Shown: positions 1 to 10,778 of the stretch, in pieces
How the letters are laid out: each line of letters starts with the position of its first letter
How positions within the stretch are numbered: position 1 is the stretch's first letter
Assembly: GCF_905220365.1 (NCBI RefSeq)
Contig: NC_061133.1
Location: 8,298,171-8,362,170, forward strand
DNA length: 64,000 nt
Direction of reading: 5' to 3'
From: Vanessa cardui
Taxonomy: Eukaryota > Arthropoda > Insecta > Lepidoptera > Nymphalidae
Notes under the pieces: model-generated
What the model was told of the DNA's origin: nothing
The model's input: only the letters and a program-made list of their open reading frames with translations
Databases searched by the model: none
Program-made: the position numbers and the translations under genes

Positions 1-560
1 GTTATACCAATACCTTGTCAAAATAATAATATCAGTTTTAAGAATTGCAAAATCTTATATTTCTATCAGAAGTACAATAAGGGAATGTGCTCAAAAGTGA
101 GAGATGCTGTCTGCATCTTAAGTAATAGAACTAACGCGTCACCTGTTTGTCTGTACTTTGATGGATGGATAAATATTACAGTAAACTTCATATACTGTAA
201 GAAGTGTCTGCTCAATCGAATAAACGATACGCAAAAGCAGCGAATACAAAAAAGGAACTAAATTATTATTAGTAGATCAGATAAATTAATAATACTTTTG
301 TGTAAATATTTTTTTACATACATTTCTTATCAGATTTTCTACTGAATATTTTAAATTTAATGCGTTATCTTAGACTGTCTCTGTAAAGATGGCTTTGTAA
401 ACCGTAAAACCCCGAAGCTCTCTTGAATTATCAAATAGTTAAAATGGATATTAGCATAATTGATTAGGGGATGTTAATTTAAATTTTCTAGTCCTTGACG
501 AGACCCAAATTAACGTTTGAAGATAATCTTAGAATTATATTAGACCTAAAATTATTCGAA
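1..560. other. No gene seen
   Basis: AT-rich sequence with no open frame, splice-bounded exon or recognisable repeat. It is probably intron of the receptor gene, whose earlier exons should lie to the left. Confidence 0.4.
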
Positions 561-830
561 CCCATTTTTAACCCCCGACGCAAAAACGACTAGGTGTTAT
601 AAGTTTGACGTGTCTGTGTAAATGGGTATGTGTCTGTCTGTGGTATCGTAGCTCCCAAACGAATGATCCGATTTGATGCGGTTTTTTTTATTGAAAGTCA
701 TATATCAGTTATATATCAGTTGAGAGTGTTCTTAGCTATGTTTGGTGAAAATCGGTTCAGATCTTTATCTTCAGGTTCAGGTCATCAGGTCGTTTTTTAG
801 GTGTGATAGGAATGTTACACGCTCAGTTTC
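560..830. repeat. Dispersed repeat around cccgacgcaaaaacga / tcgtagctcccaaacgaatg
   Basis: The stretch has the phrases cccgacgcaaaaacga, gtgtctgtgtaaatgggt and tcgtagctcccaaacg, followed by gatgcggtttttttt. I know these as a common dispersed repeat in insect genomes. No terminal repeats or coding frame are visible, so the class is unknown. It contains a short tandem of atatatcagtt. Confidence 0.45.
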
Positions 831-884
831 AGTATATGGGACTGATATTTGAAACACTAATGTCTTCTGGAACCACCGAGACCG

Positions 885-1145
885 AACCACTGGTCAGCTT
901 TTAAGGCTCGAAGATACCTAAGACGTAACCCTGGACTGCCTTTTGGTAAACCCATCCAGTTTGAGCTCGTTGGATTTATCTTAACTAGTTTTCTTTATAA
1001 TAAATATAATTGACGAGGACCTGATGCTGATAATCTGGAACCTCTGACCTGGTCTGATGATAGAGCTCGAAGGTAGGAGACGTAACCCTGCTCTACCTTT
1101 TAGTAATCCCATCGAGTTTGGGCTGATTGAATTTGTCTTGTTTGG
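885..1145. repeat. Diverged two-copy tandem of about 160-bp period
   Basis: Two blocks share the same order of words: gctcgaag, agacgtaaccctg, ctaccttt/ctgcctttt, agtaatcccatc/ggtaaacccatc, agtttg and ttggattt/ttgaattt. The first runs about 906-975 and the second about 1065-1130. Neither gives a clean open frame on either strand. Confidence 0.45.
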
Positions 1146-1218
1146 TCGGGGGATATTTTATTTTTTTTAATTTAATTTATAATTAACGTAAGCTTAACGG
1201 TGCTGCTTGCTAGTAAGA

Positions 1219-1260
1219 CAGTACCTACCCAGACGAGCTTGCTCAAGGCCTTATCAAGAA
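1219..1260 (+). repeat. End fragment of the GATGGTAAGTGG dispersed repeat
   Basis: The words gtacctacccagacg and gcttgct..aaggcc match the right end of the dispersed family seen more fully at 5612, 40648 and 44172. The 68-codon frame starting at 1200 runs through this fragment and is not a gene. Confidence 0.4.
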
Positions 1261-1579
1261 GGAACAAAAGACAGAACCTGCCTACCCTTTTTCAAAAGAT
1301 TCAAATGTGTGTCACCTGCACTCATTGGACCAAATTAGCGGTGGCTCGTATACAGGAATACTTAATCAGATCACGAAGAAGAGCTAGTCGACTCGATCCT
1401 TCTTAAATTGCGGAGTACCTGAAATCCAGATCTTAGGTACCTTGCAAAGCCCGTTACAACAAAACAACGGGCAGGGCAACCAAATACAAAACAAGTTCAT
1501 GTCCAGCTTGTCAATTCTAACCGGAGATGCTGATAATGATTAGATAGATTAGATTAGTTACTTGTGACGGTAACGGTGA

Positions 1580-1891
1580 TTAGAGTCGAGATGGCCCAGT
1601 GGTTAGAACGCGTGCATCTTAACCGATGATTGCGGGTTCAAATATGGGGGGTTGCGAATATCCATGTGCTTAATTTGTGTTTGTAATTCATCTCGTGCTC
1701 AGCGGTGAAGGAAAACATCGTGAGGAAACCCGCATGTGACAAATTTCATAGAAATTCTGCCACATGTGTACTTCACCAACCCGTATTGGAACAGCGTGGT
1801 GGAATATGTTCCAAACCTTCTCCTCAAATGGAGACGAGGCCTTTAGCCCAGCAGTGGGAATTTACAGGCTGTTGTTGTTTGTTGTTGTTGT
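1580..1891 (+). mobile_element. Metulj-type tRNA-derived SINE, full length with 15-bp target duplication
   Basis: Non-autonomous retroposon moved by a LINE reverse transcriptase. The head (gagatggcccagtggttagaacg) is tRNA-like; the body follows with ctcgtgctcagcggtgaagg, tgaggaaaccc and ttagcccagcagtgggaatt; the tail is (gttgtt)n. The target duplication tgacggtaacggtga is present at 1565-1579 and 1892-1906 without mismatch, fixing both ends. It lies upstream of the TM7 exon, probably inside an intron. The 107-codon frame at 1705 is a SINE frame read through into flanking DNA. Confidence 0.93.
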
Positions 1892-1906
1892 TGACGGTAA
1901 CGGTGA

Positions 1907-3250
1907 ATAACGACTTAGTTCGAAGGTTGACCTTTAATGTTCCATACGTTCAGATCCTACACCTATCAGAAAGAAGAAATTTATTATTCGTATTTCATGA
2001 AAATTATATTTCAACTTCATTGAAATGATTATAATGATATTCAAGAGTTACCTTAATTAAAATTATCGACTTCAACAGTAAACTGAAGCTCTGCGACTCA
2101 TGTCATGCTACGAAGTTGGAAATTAATATAAATATGAAGCGTTTATTTGCAGACATGAATGATAAAGGAGTTTAAAATGCATAACGATGTAGTATTAGAA
2201 TATATCTGACTTCATTAAATATAATTTCATTATGAAATCATATATCTATGAAAACATATGACGCCATACAAGATAGAAATCATAAAGCCAAATTTTCCAA
2301 ATATACTTCGGAAATGTTGATTCTCGGCGTTTCAATTATCATAAATTTGCTGTATTGAATAGCCAATTTAAATATTCGTTTAGCTCTCAGTGTCTCCATT
2401 CGGAGATTTTAGACCGTCTGCTCGATTTATTATTAAATTATATTGCAAGAAAATTTTATTAAGGTTCAGGGAAATATACGTTTTAATTTTAAAATATTCA
2501 ACTTAGCAATGATTAATAATTAAAGACAATACGAATACTTTGTGAACTGAATAACTTGAACACTTAATAATTTTATAATTTTTAAGAGCACTCAAAGAGT
2601 TTCCGTTTAAAAGAATAACAAAATTTCTTGAGTACTTTTCATCGCGAGAATTAAACTTTTAATCTTTCATTTATTCTTTACATTTCATATTAGCTGATTT
2701 ATATCAAAAGTTTGAATATGAGTTATCATTATCTATATAAATAATAAAGTATTATTTAATTGCAAATTACAAGATAAGGTTTTCAGGTCGGTTTTAACAA
2801 GACTTGTTGTTTTAGTTTAAAAGCGTGTTCTAATTGAATGTTAGCTGAAACCTTTAAATGTATATACGGATAACAGAATCTCAGTATCTAAGTGTTTGTA
2901 TATCTTCATTGTAATCTTCACATAATCTGTGTATAGAATGTGGATTTATTTCCACTGATCAAACACGTTTTACTAAAAGTATTATGATTTTTTTCTAGTG
3001 TTTTTGCTTTGTTCTGCATAGGTATAGGAAGTTATATTAAAGTCATTATATCATTTATTCTTATATATAAAAAAGTATAAATACCAACATGGTTCGAACT
3101 ATAAATTTTACAATTAATAAAAATATTAAACCGATGTACTAAAGATCTGTAATATTAATTATATATTACAAAGAAATATAGATATGAAAAAGCTTTATTA
3201 AATAAATTAAAAAATGGGCTATTGCATTTGAAAACAAGCGTATTGTACTG
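1907..3250. other. No gene or recognisable repeat
   Basis: AT-rich sequence without frames or splice-bounded exons that I can support; presumably intron of the receptor gene. Confidence 0.35.
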
Positions 3251-3500
3251 TTTTTTTTTTTTTTGTTTGACGTGCAATCAACCAAGCCACGTCACCTATC
3301 CGAACGATTGCCTAACTACAACTACGCATGAAAAATAATAAAGCTATCCAAAGTACACAACGCTGGTCAATTATTATCTATCACTCTCAGTCTTATCATT
3401 GGTTAGGCTGACAAACAAGGGACAGAGGAGATGTAAGACCACACTGCCAGAGGTGCTGTCAGAGGCAGAAAGTTATAAATTGACGACTATTTCACTTAAA
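3251..3500 (-). mobile_element. Candidate poly(A)-tailed retroposon fragment
   Basis: A run of 14 T at 3251-3264 sits directly beside a stretch richer in GC than its surroundings (3265-3480). Read on the minus strand this is a body ending in poly(A), as expected of a LINE or SINE 3' end. No reverse transcriptase frame and no target duplication are seen. Confidence 0.35.
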
Positions 3501-4001
3501 CTAACTTCCCATATTATGTATATGTATGTATACGTTGTGAATACCTCAGGGTTATACTTGTATTTACTACCTTAAACTAAAAACTAATGCATTAACCTAC
3601 CGTTAAAATAAAAACAACTACACAGACTATACAGACACGTACGATACCCACACATACTGACTCCATACTCAACACGTGTTATCTCGAATACAATTTGATC
3701 GTAATATTAAGACGATTATTGTTACTGGACTCGTGGATTGTTTCGAGCTCGTACGGTTATAAATATTTATATTAGCCGGCCCAACAAATGTGGGAAAAAC
3801 AAGGTTTTGTTTTAACATTAACAATCAAGCCCACGTGAATTATAAAACGATACTCGATTATGATAATATAATAACAACATAACAATTATTAAGTCGAGTT
3901 TGAACCGCGACAAGGACACATGTGTCAATCACATTGACTTCATGGTATCAATAGAGGCCTATTCTGGAACTTAATCTGATGCTAAACTGCTACATTTTAT
4001 A

Positions 4002-4170
4002 CTAGTTTTCACCTGCAGCTTCACTCGCGTTTTCGGGTATCGATTGCTATTTGTAAGCCAAAAAAATTAGGCATCCTTTCTTGGAGTTCAAGTCTGCTTC
4101 ATGCCGAATTTCATCCAATTCGATTTAGCAGTTTGTTCATGCAAGAATGACAGACAGACAAACAGAGTTA
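4002..4170 (-). mobile_element. Helitron-like or related non-autonomous repeat with CTAG end
   Basis: CTAG at 4002-4005 is followed by cctgcagcttcactcgcg, then cgaatttcatccaattcg and gacagacagacaaacagagtt. This is the usual layout of a common lepidopteran repeat whose CTAG is its 3' end on the minus strand. The 12375-12555 segment shares its inner words. Only one end is visible. Confidence 0.45.
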
Positions 4171-4683
4171 CTTTCACATTAATAATATTATTATTAACAA
4201 AACAATCTGTTTTGTATCAGTTTGAATGTTGAGTGATTCAGAGTAAATATTGACATATTTCAATAAGAGAACTTCTTTAAAGATGATGTAAGAAAGTTTT
4301 TTACAATGCCAGTCTTAATAGGTAAAGGTAAATACTGACCATCATATGTAACATTTGCGTTGACTATGAATTAAATATGTATATAAGCTCAGTTGGATTG
4401 AAGTTACACATGATTTATATTATTGAATTAGAAAATAATTAAATTATGGAATGGTAATACAATCTTAATACAAATTAAATATCATATATTTCATCGAATA
4501 GTGTAGTTTTTTATATAAAGAACGGTTCCAATTCGGCAATTTAATGAAAGAATTACTATTAATATTAATTACTAGTATGCCTGTTTCCCTTCAATTAATA
4601 CAATAACCCAAGGGACCTAGAACGAACCAGCGACTTTTTAGGTCTTAAACCATTGCGCTATTAACACTAACTATATATGTAAA

Positions 4684-4746
4684 CATTGGCAGTGGTGACA
4701 ATCAAGAGGCCGATTTGATCGTCCACCTACCAATGTTATAAAAAAA
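4684..4746 (-). repeat. Fragment of the GATGGTAAGTGG dispersed repeat
   Basis: cattggcagtggtgaca ... gatcgtccacctacc matches the minus orientation of the family (compare 28120-28165). It is degraded. Confidence 0.4.
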
Positions 4747-4906
4747 GAACTGAAATAAAACTTCTATTTGTAAATCTTCACGAAATATTTATTTTAATTT
4801 TTTAATTTATACGTATAATATTTTTAGATTCAAACATCAGTCTCAAGGTCAATTGTCTGGTTTAATAAATTAAATATTTTGTATGGCATCTATGTTAGTC
4901 ATTTAA

Positions 4907-5097
4907 TACTAATAATATTATAAATACGAAAGTTTGTGAGGATGGATGTAGGTATGTTTGTTACTCTTTCACAAAATATCTAATAGAATAAATACATTAG
5001 AATAATACATAGGCTACAATTTATAATGAGTTTATGTAATTTGGTGATAATATAAAGATTTATCAAGTACCCGTGCGAAGCCGGGGCGTTTCGCTAG
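4907..5097 (+). mobile_element. Helitron-like non-autonomous element (Lep1-like) next to the TM7 exon
   Basis: The left part reads attataaatacgaaagtttg, a start I recognise from lepidopteran Helitron-like elements. The right end has the small GC hairpin cccgtgcgaagccgggg and finishes in CTAG (5094-5097) followed by T, as Helitrons do. There are no terminal inverted repeats and no coding capacity. The element ends 28 bp before the acceptor of the TM7 exon, so the branch point probably lies at or inside it. Confidence 0.6.
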
Positions 5098-5125
5098 TAT
5101 TACAAAAAATATGTTATGTTCTCAG

Positions 5126-5292
5126 GTGACCTAATGGACGTGTTGGCACTATTCACGTCTTCAGTGAACTTCGTGCTATACTGTAGTATGAGTAGGCAAT
5201 TCAGGTGTACCTTCGCTCGACTAGCTCGACGGATGCTGTACGCAACTGAAGAACCGGCCAAATTCGGTACTAAGCTGGAACCCACAACGCAG
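5126..5292 (+). CDS. Neuropeptide-type class A GPCR, exon with TM7 and helix 8
   Basis: Internal exon of a rhodopsin-like G-protein-coupled receptor, a plasma-membrane receptor that signals through heterotrimeric G proteins. The 55-residue translation holds a hydrophobic segment (LMDVLALFTSSVNFVLYC) fitting TM7, with NFVLY in place of the usual NPxxY, followed by the basic amphipathic stretch SRQFRCTFARLARR expected of helix 8. The acceptor is ttctcag before 5126, which splits the first codon. The donor is CAG/gtacgc after 5292, in phase 0; a weaker donor after 5266 (TTCG/gtacta) is in phase 1. The frame stays open across the exon. TM1-TM6 are not in the window, so I cannot name the ligand. 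The pattern resembles arthropod peptide receptors of the FMRFamide/CNMamide-like groups, but that is a guess. The minus-strand frame over the same bases is a shadow. Confidence 0.82.
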
Positions 5293-5376
5293 GTACGCAT
5301 AATAAATGAGAACATATTTTTTTATGCTAATGGATTGCACGATGGTAAGTAACGATCTCGATGAACGATATAGCAT

Positions 5377-5600
5377 GACCTCCGTGGTCGAGTGGTGAGT
5401 ACACCGGCTTTCATGGGTACGCCACTCCGAGATCCCGGGTTCGATTCCCGGCCGAGTCGATGTAGATTATAATTATGTTGTCTTGGGTCTGGGCGTCTGT
5501 GGTACCGTCGTTACTTCAGATTTTCTAAAACACAAGTGCTTTAGCTACTTACATTTCACGGATCAGAGTAATGTATGTGATGTTGTCTCATATTTATTTA
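5377..5600 (+). mobile_element. Second tRNA-derived SINE family (GACCTCCGTGGTCGAGTGG)
   Basis: A tRNA-like head carries an A box at 5385-5395 (tggtcgagtgg) and a B box at 5438-5448 (ggttcgattcc), the internal RNA polymerase III promoter. The body continues with ttgtcttgggtctggg and atgtgatgttgtctcat. An inverted copy is at 60390-61240. It is not a working tRNA gene, because the acceptor stem halves do not pair. It lies in the intron just after the TM7 exon. No clear target duplication was found. Confidence 0.75.
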
Positions 5601-5611
5601 TAAGTAACTAG

Positions 5612-5849
5612 TTCCCCATAGACATTGGCGCCGTGAGAAATTTTAACCATTCCTCACATCACTTCAGCATTGGGATATGACATGTTATGTCCTACAGTTA
5701 AGCTCACTCACCCTTTAAACCGAAACTCAATAATACTCAGTATTGCTTGGTGGCAGAAAGTGTAATGAGTGGGTACCTGGGTAGGTACCACCCACTCATT
5801 AAACCTTCGACTGGTCAAGCGGCCTTGCTGATGCCCTGCGACCAAGTTA
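5612..5849 (+). repeat. GATGGTAAGTGG dispersed repeat, right part, with inverted duplication
   Basis: Family words in order: catagacattggcgc, gtgagaaat, ttatgtcc, actcaccctttaaaccg, aatactcagtattgc, gagtgggt, then gccttgc and gcgaccaag at the end. The usual gagtgggtggtacc segment is replaced here by a foldback (5763-5801). The class of the family is unknown; no coding sequence is present. Confidence 0.55.
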
Positions 5850-8176
5850 ATGAACTTAAATAAATTATGGACGTTGATATATGCTTAAACGAAAATAATT
5901 ATTATTTAAAATTATTTAAAAAGAATAATTACAAAGCAAACGTTGATGAACATAGGTATATTATAGTTTATCAAATACTTATTGTATTTGTTCACCATTT
6001 TTCATTGTTATCGTTTCTACATCAAAGCAACCTTTACGAACTGTCATGATATAAAATACATTTGTCACATCCTTTTTTATACAGAGTTATTGGTAATAAA
6101 GAGCACAGTACACACAGCTTGGTCTACAGTGATAATTAAAGTTTTGATATTGACAAATAACCAGTGATTAATCGTTTTTATAAATCAAAAGAAAAAATAG
6201 ATTTAAATTGATACTGTTTTTAAATACATTTTTGAAATTGCAATTTTGACTTATTTTGATAACTCGAACATGGTTAATTTTAGCATGTGTAATAGTCACC
6301 CCGATTACCTACTAACGGGAATACGTCGAATTACCTGTATATAAATATGATAAATTCAAAAGTATATTGTTCCGTGTTTTTAATTTTCAGTTATAAACTT
6401 TCGTTATCGTTTTTTATTTGGTAATTACCGCCAAAGATAGAATAGCGCTAGTATATGACAGTGGATTTGCAAATCAAACTTTGAGGTAGTAGTATTAACA
6501 GAACTCTTGTCGCGAAAAATTGATAAAGATTCAGGTATTTTCGATGTATTCTTTGCCTCAAAATCAAATATAATCCAAATCGTACCATACCTTTACATTA
6601 CGAAACGAAAGGTATCATTTTTAGGTTTATAATTGGTATCCAAATAGACACTCGTGTCATTCATATTATAAATAGATCAACAAATTCCACGCGAACAAAA
6701 TCTCATTCAACGGCGTAGGTAATAATATGTTTAGATTGTACGTGATAAATATTGTAAAATATGATGTTAACAGCAACGAAATACGTTTAGAAATATAAAT
6801 AATAAACATAAAACACGCGAACAAAGTCTCTTTAATGAGAGAAATAACGTATTTAGCTACGTTTTTGTTTTGAATAACACTTGTTCCGAAATATGCTGTT
6901 AACAATAAAGTAAATACGTTTACAAATTACTTGTTGTTCGTTATGCCCACTTAAACAAAATTGGGGGTCCGAGATAAAGTCATTAAATACGATTATATTT
7001 TCCACGTAGCGGAGGTTCAAAGGTACTTTAAAATAACATTGCTACCCATATCAGTATTTCTACTTTGAACATTTCAACTGACAAAGGATTTCCGTCATTA
7101 AGGTATTTTTCATAAAAATAATATTATACTATGTAACTGGCTGTTTTTAAGTTATTTACGCCGTTCATTTTTTTTTTTGTTTAATTAATATATTAAAAGT
7201 ACTGAAGTAGTTTAATAGGTACAAAGTAATGTTTGCTTAACAAGAGAAAAATAACAATTAGCTTAAATTTTTTGTGCGTTGCATTCTATCTACCACTATT
7301 TAATAAAAAAAATACTGATTGTTTTGCGCTTTTAAACCATTCATTATAATAACTAAGTGTAATAAAAAATATTGGGTGTGTCAGCGTTCGTCGAAGAAGG
7401 TTCGTAGTCCAAAAAAAGCAAAAAAAACTGTCTGTTTGTCCTTCAATATACATGTTTTATGTAGATTCGTATTCTACCCTTGCGCAGCTGGGACTTGTAA
7501 CTAGTTTGAAATAAAAAAAAAAGATTTAAGAGCTGTGAGTAAAGCCTGCATATTTATTTTAAATTAAAGTCTGCGTTCCTTTTCCTTTTTCGTTTACGTA
7601 AATTGGTCATTATTCAGCTTGCAAGGGGTAGCTATTTTATTTACGACTTTCGACACAACCTAATCTATTGAAATGACGAAATAATCCTGGTTTCAATTCG
7701 ATATTTGATGAGCTTTTCTTGAAATATACGAATTCATCAATAATAACAATGTAAAGGTATAATGTTAATGGATTGCTCAAACGTTTAAGGATTAGTAAAT
7801 TAATTAACAAAGTATTTATAATTTCGAGTTATATTGCAATAATAAATTTTGGATGAATCTTCTCCTCGCATACTTCATAGATGTAATTGCGTTAGCGAGT
7901 TAAAGCGTGAGCTCAAGTTGCGACGCTTTGAATAAATAAAGTTGAATGATGGAGTACCTGTCACTTCCTAAGAAAACAATATAAACAAATTATTTTGCTA
8001 GTCTAGAGAATATAATCCTCTCGTCATTAAATTCGTTAGTTATGTATACAAAGCATCGAAATTGAATCGTGAAGCTATTGATAGCTTCTCCTTTCAGATT
8101 TAATTTGCTATTTATAAAATATTAACGTAAACATTTTTATATGAGTGTAATGAGCAAACAGCAATATTTTCGATTG
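5850..8176. other. Intron sequence, nothing recognised
   Basis: Lies between the receptor exons at 5126 and 8842. Short frames at 5867, 5982, 6666 and 7319 have AT-driven composition and no domain. No repeat family was recognised. Confidence 0.4.
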
Positions 8177-8338
8177 TTTTGTTCCAGTTTGAAGGGTGAG
8201 TGAGCCAGTGTAACTACAGGCACAAGGGACATGACATCTTAGTGTCCGAGGTTCGTGGCGCATTGGCGATGTAAGAGATTAATATTTCTTCAGCACCAAT
8301 GTCTAGGGGTGGTGATCGCTTTCCATAAGGTAGCCCGT
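8177..8338 (-). repeat. GATGGTAAGTGG dispersed repeat, minus orientation
   Basis: tgaagggtgagtgagccagtg, aactacaggcacaaggga, ggcgcattggcgatgtaag and accaatgtctagg match the family in the same orientation as the cleaner copy at 27984. It sits in the receptor intron. Confidence 0.6.
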
Positions 8339-8841
8339 TTTTACCCAACCACTTTTAAATGGGTATTATTAAAGTAAGAAGTTTATATATGTATGATGTA
8401 GATAAAATCCAGATCGGATATATGTAAGTTGATAAATTAATATTTGGATTTAGTTTTTGCTCATGATAATACGTCAAATGACATGTAATAGTCAATGATT
8501 GTGTATATACATATATATTTATTACGTATATAATTTTAGTGGAAGTATTTTTTTAATTTAGTGGTTATGTTAAGCATTTTAATTAAAATTACCAGGAAAA
8601 TAACTGTTAATGATTGTAAATATATCATTTTACATAAACCTATATATCATTTTATACAAAATATTCATTAATTTCGTTCATACAATCATTCATACATTTC
8701 AAAGCGTTTTGCAATAATTCATAATTGCTTTTTAATATTACATATTAATTAAACTGTTTGTTTGATTACATAAACGTCAAATAATTTCGTGTATACAAAT
8801 ATTTTTATAAATATGTTTTGAATAAAATGGCTTTGTTCCAG

Positions 8842-8913
8842 GTCACCGGTCCGCTATAGCGACCGATCCCCGCCCTCACCAGGGTGGTGGAGAGTATTAT
8901 ATAGATTTAACAG
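8842..8913 (+). CDS. GPCR cytoplasmic tail exon (start uncertain)
   Basis: Candidate next exon of the receptor at 5126. It ends at a good donor, ACAG/gtaaac after 8913, in phase 1, which matches the next exon. Two acceptors are possible. ttgttccag at 8841 gives a tail with HRSAIATDPRPHQ and needs a phase 1 partner (donor 5266). ccctcaccag at 8882 starts with GGGEYYIDLT and joins the strong donor 5292 in phase 0. Joining 5292 to 8842 would instead end the protein after five residues at a TAG (8857-8859). No domain is expected in a GPCR tail, so support is splice phase and open frame only. It lies 3.5 kb from the TM7 exon. Confidence 0.5.
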
Positions 8914-9838
8914 GTAAACAAAAATTTGATTCGTCTTTAGATTTAAGTACGTCGACTCCTAGAATTTTCGATAAAATTGTATGGATTCCTTGTTTATACC
9001 TAATAATAAGTATTGGTAATTGAAGAAGTTATTACCTATTTATTTCGTAAATTCTCAGAAGCAATTTAATTTTATATTAATTTCATTTACATTTAGTTTA
9101 CAATTAAATCGCTTGTACGTAGTAAATAATCAGTTTTGCATTATTATAAAAGCTATATAGAAGGTTGTTTGAAATTTTATTTTAAAAGTGAACTATATCC
9201 AGTGGGTTCATTAGCAATTAACTTGAGGGCATCTACAGTGTAACAGAAAGGTTCTTACAACAAACCTAACATTATTAATTAATTTACAATATTAGTACAA
9301 TATAATTAATTAACGTTGATTAAACTAATAATAATGATACAAATTACTCAATCGGCAATTAATCATCAGCTAACAACGCCGGACCAGTTGGTTTAGTGTA
9401 ATGCACGAACAATAATATGGTCACTTAGCAAATACAATGTGTTATACATATGCCAAGTAGGTATTATGATGGTAATTCGATCTTACAAATATATATAATT
9501 AAATAACTTTTATTTAATGAAATTCAATTATAGTTTTGCTTTTAGCTTCACCGTTTTTACGGCCAGCACGCCATTGGATCATTTTTTATTAATCAAATCG
9601 TATCTTGTATTTGTTATAATATTAAGTTCATTCGTAATTTTTACCGTTTATTACGTTCCGATATTATAATTAGTAATACAATTAAGAGTTTACACAATTT
9701 AAAAATATAATATCGTCAATAGCATTATTAACAGTAATGTCGTAGTGAAAACAGAATACTTCCTGTAGGGTATAATTCTCCCAGTAGTAAGGATTTGAGC
9801 GAGGTCATCAAGGTGGGTACGATGATCACATTAATACT

Positions 9839-9975
9839 ACTCAGTATTGCGTTCTGGTTAGAACAGACCATGAACCAGAATAGTTGCGGTCACAAGGGAT
9901 AGAATATCTTACATCTCATGGTTAGCACGGTGATTTAAGTGTATGTAAGGTGTAGTTCATACTACTGGAATGTCA
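9839..9975 (-). repeat. Old, diverged GATGGTAAGTGG dispersed repeat
   Basis: ctcagtattgcgttctggtt, ggtcacaaggga, atatctta and gtgatttaagtgtatgtaagg follow the order of the family with many substitutions. It lies in the second receptor intron. Confidence 0.4.
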
Positions 9976-10070
9976 GATTTAATGATACTTGGACATTACT
10001 AAAATTTTAAATCAAACTATACTTCGTCCAAGCGTCTTTGAAACGTTAAATTAGGGGATTATATTAAATA

Positions 10071-10123
10071 TACCACTGGCTCGGAATGTAGATTTCGTCG
10101 AGAGCAACCGACAAGAAAATTCG
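10071..10123 (-). repeat. Fragment of the ACCACCGGTTCGG dispersed repeat
   Basis: taccactggctcggaatgtag followed by gagagcaaccgacaag matches the core of the family seen best at 30974 and 34739. Confidence 0.35.
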
Positions 10124-10734
10124 ATTACAAAGTTATGACAATCAAATAACATTAAATTTATGAACTTATTATCATCCTAATCCTGCCTTAAATTCAACAA
10201 ACACTCCACGCTTTTTTATCCTATAAAGCAAGTTATTTTGTTATTAAAATAAAATAATTTCAAAAACATTATTTTGTGAAGATATTTCTAATGTAATAAA
10301 TGTTATTATAAAATAGTATATACTAAAAAAATATCTTTGTACCATTTACAAACAAAATTATAATACGCAACCGATCCAAATGACATTTATCTACTTATAT
10401 TAAAATATATCAGATACTTGTTGCTTATATCTAGTTCAAGACTAGTGAATCCAATTGCCTCAATAAAATAAATATGTTTTTCATATTATATCAAGGTCGA
10501 CTGGGCATCGAATGTTATTATTTTTAGCTCGTAAAACTGGCTGCCTCGTGTTTTCCAGGATTATTCGGTAAAAACCTCTGTACGGACGCCTCTAAATGGT
10601 TAACATCGTTTAAAGGATTACAATAACGGATTGCTTTATAAAATGAGATATACATTTACGAACATTATCAAACAACCAATTAAATTAATTAATCTCTTAT
10701 TATATTATTGATTTGAATTTATTTTTCTTTTCAG

Positions 10735-10778
10735 GTTCATCCCGCCCTCTAATACCATACAGTAAGAATGAAATATAA
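10735..10778 (+). CDS. GPCR terminal coding exon
   Basis: Candidate last coding exon. A long pyrimidine-rich acceptor (atttttcttttcag) precedes 10735. The split codon G/GT is completed in phase with the exon ending at 8913. The frame then reads SSRPLIPYSKNEI and stops at TAA 10776-10778. The matching phase and the strong acceptor make it believable, but it is only 44 bp of coding sequence and has no family motif, so it needs transcript evidence. Confidence 0.5.

Noticed and set aside
1200..1406. 68-codon frame
   Set aside because: It begins inside a dispersed-repeat fragment and has no motif, splice context or family match.
1580..1660. tRNA gene in the head of the Metulj-type elements
   Set aside because: Ten copies share the same long body and tail, with target duplications; these are SINEs.
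5100..5315. 71-codon minus-strand frame opposite the GPCR exon
   Set aside because: It is the antisense shadow of a well-supported TM7 exon; it has no motif of its own.
5377..5460. tRNA gene (A and B boxes present)
   Set aside because: The ends do not form an acceptor stem, the sequence continues into a SINE body, and a second copy exists at 60385-61240.
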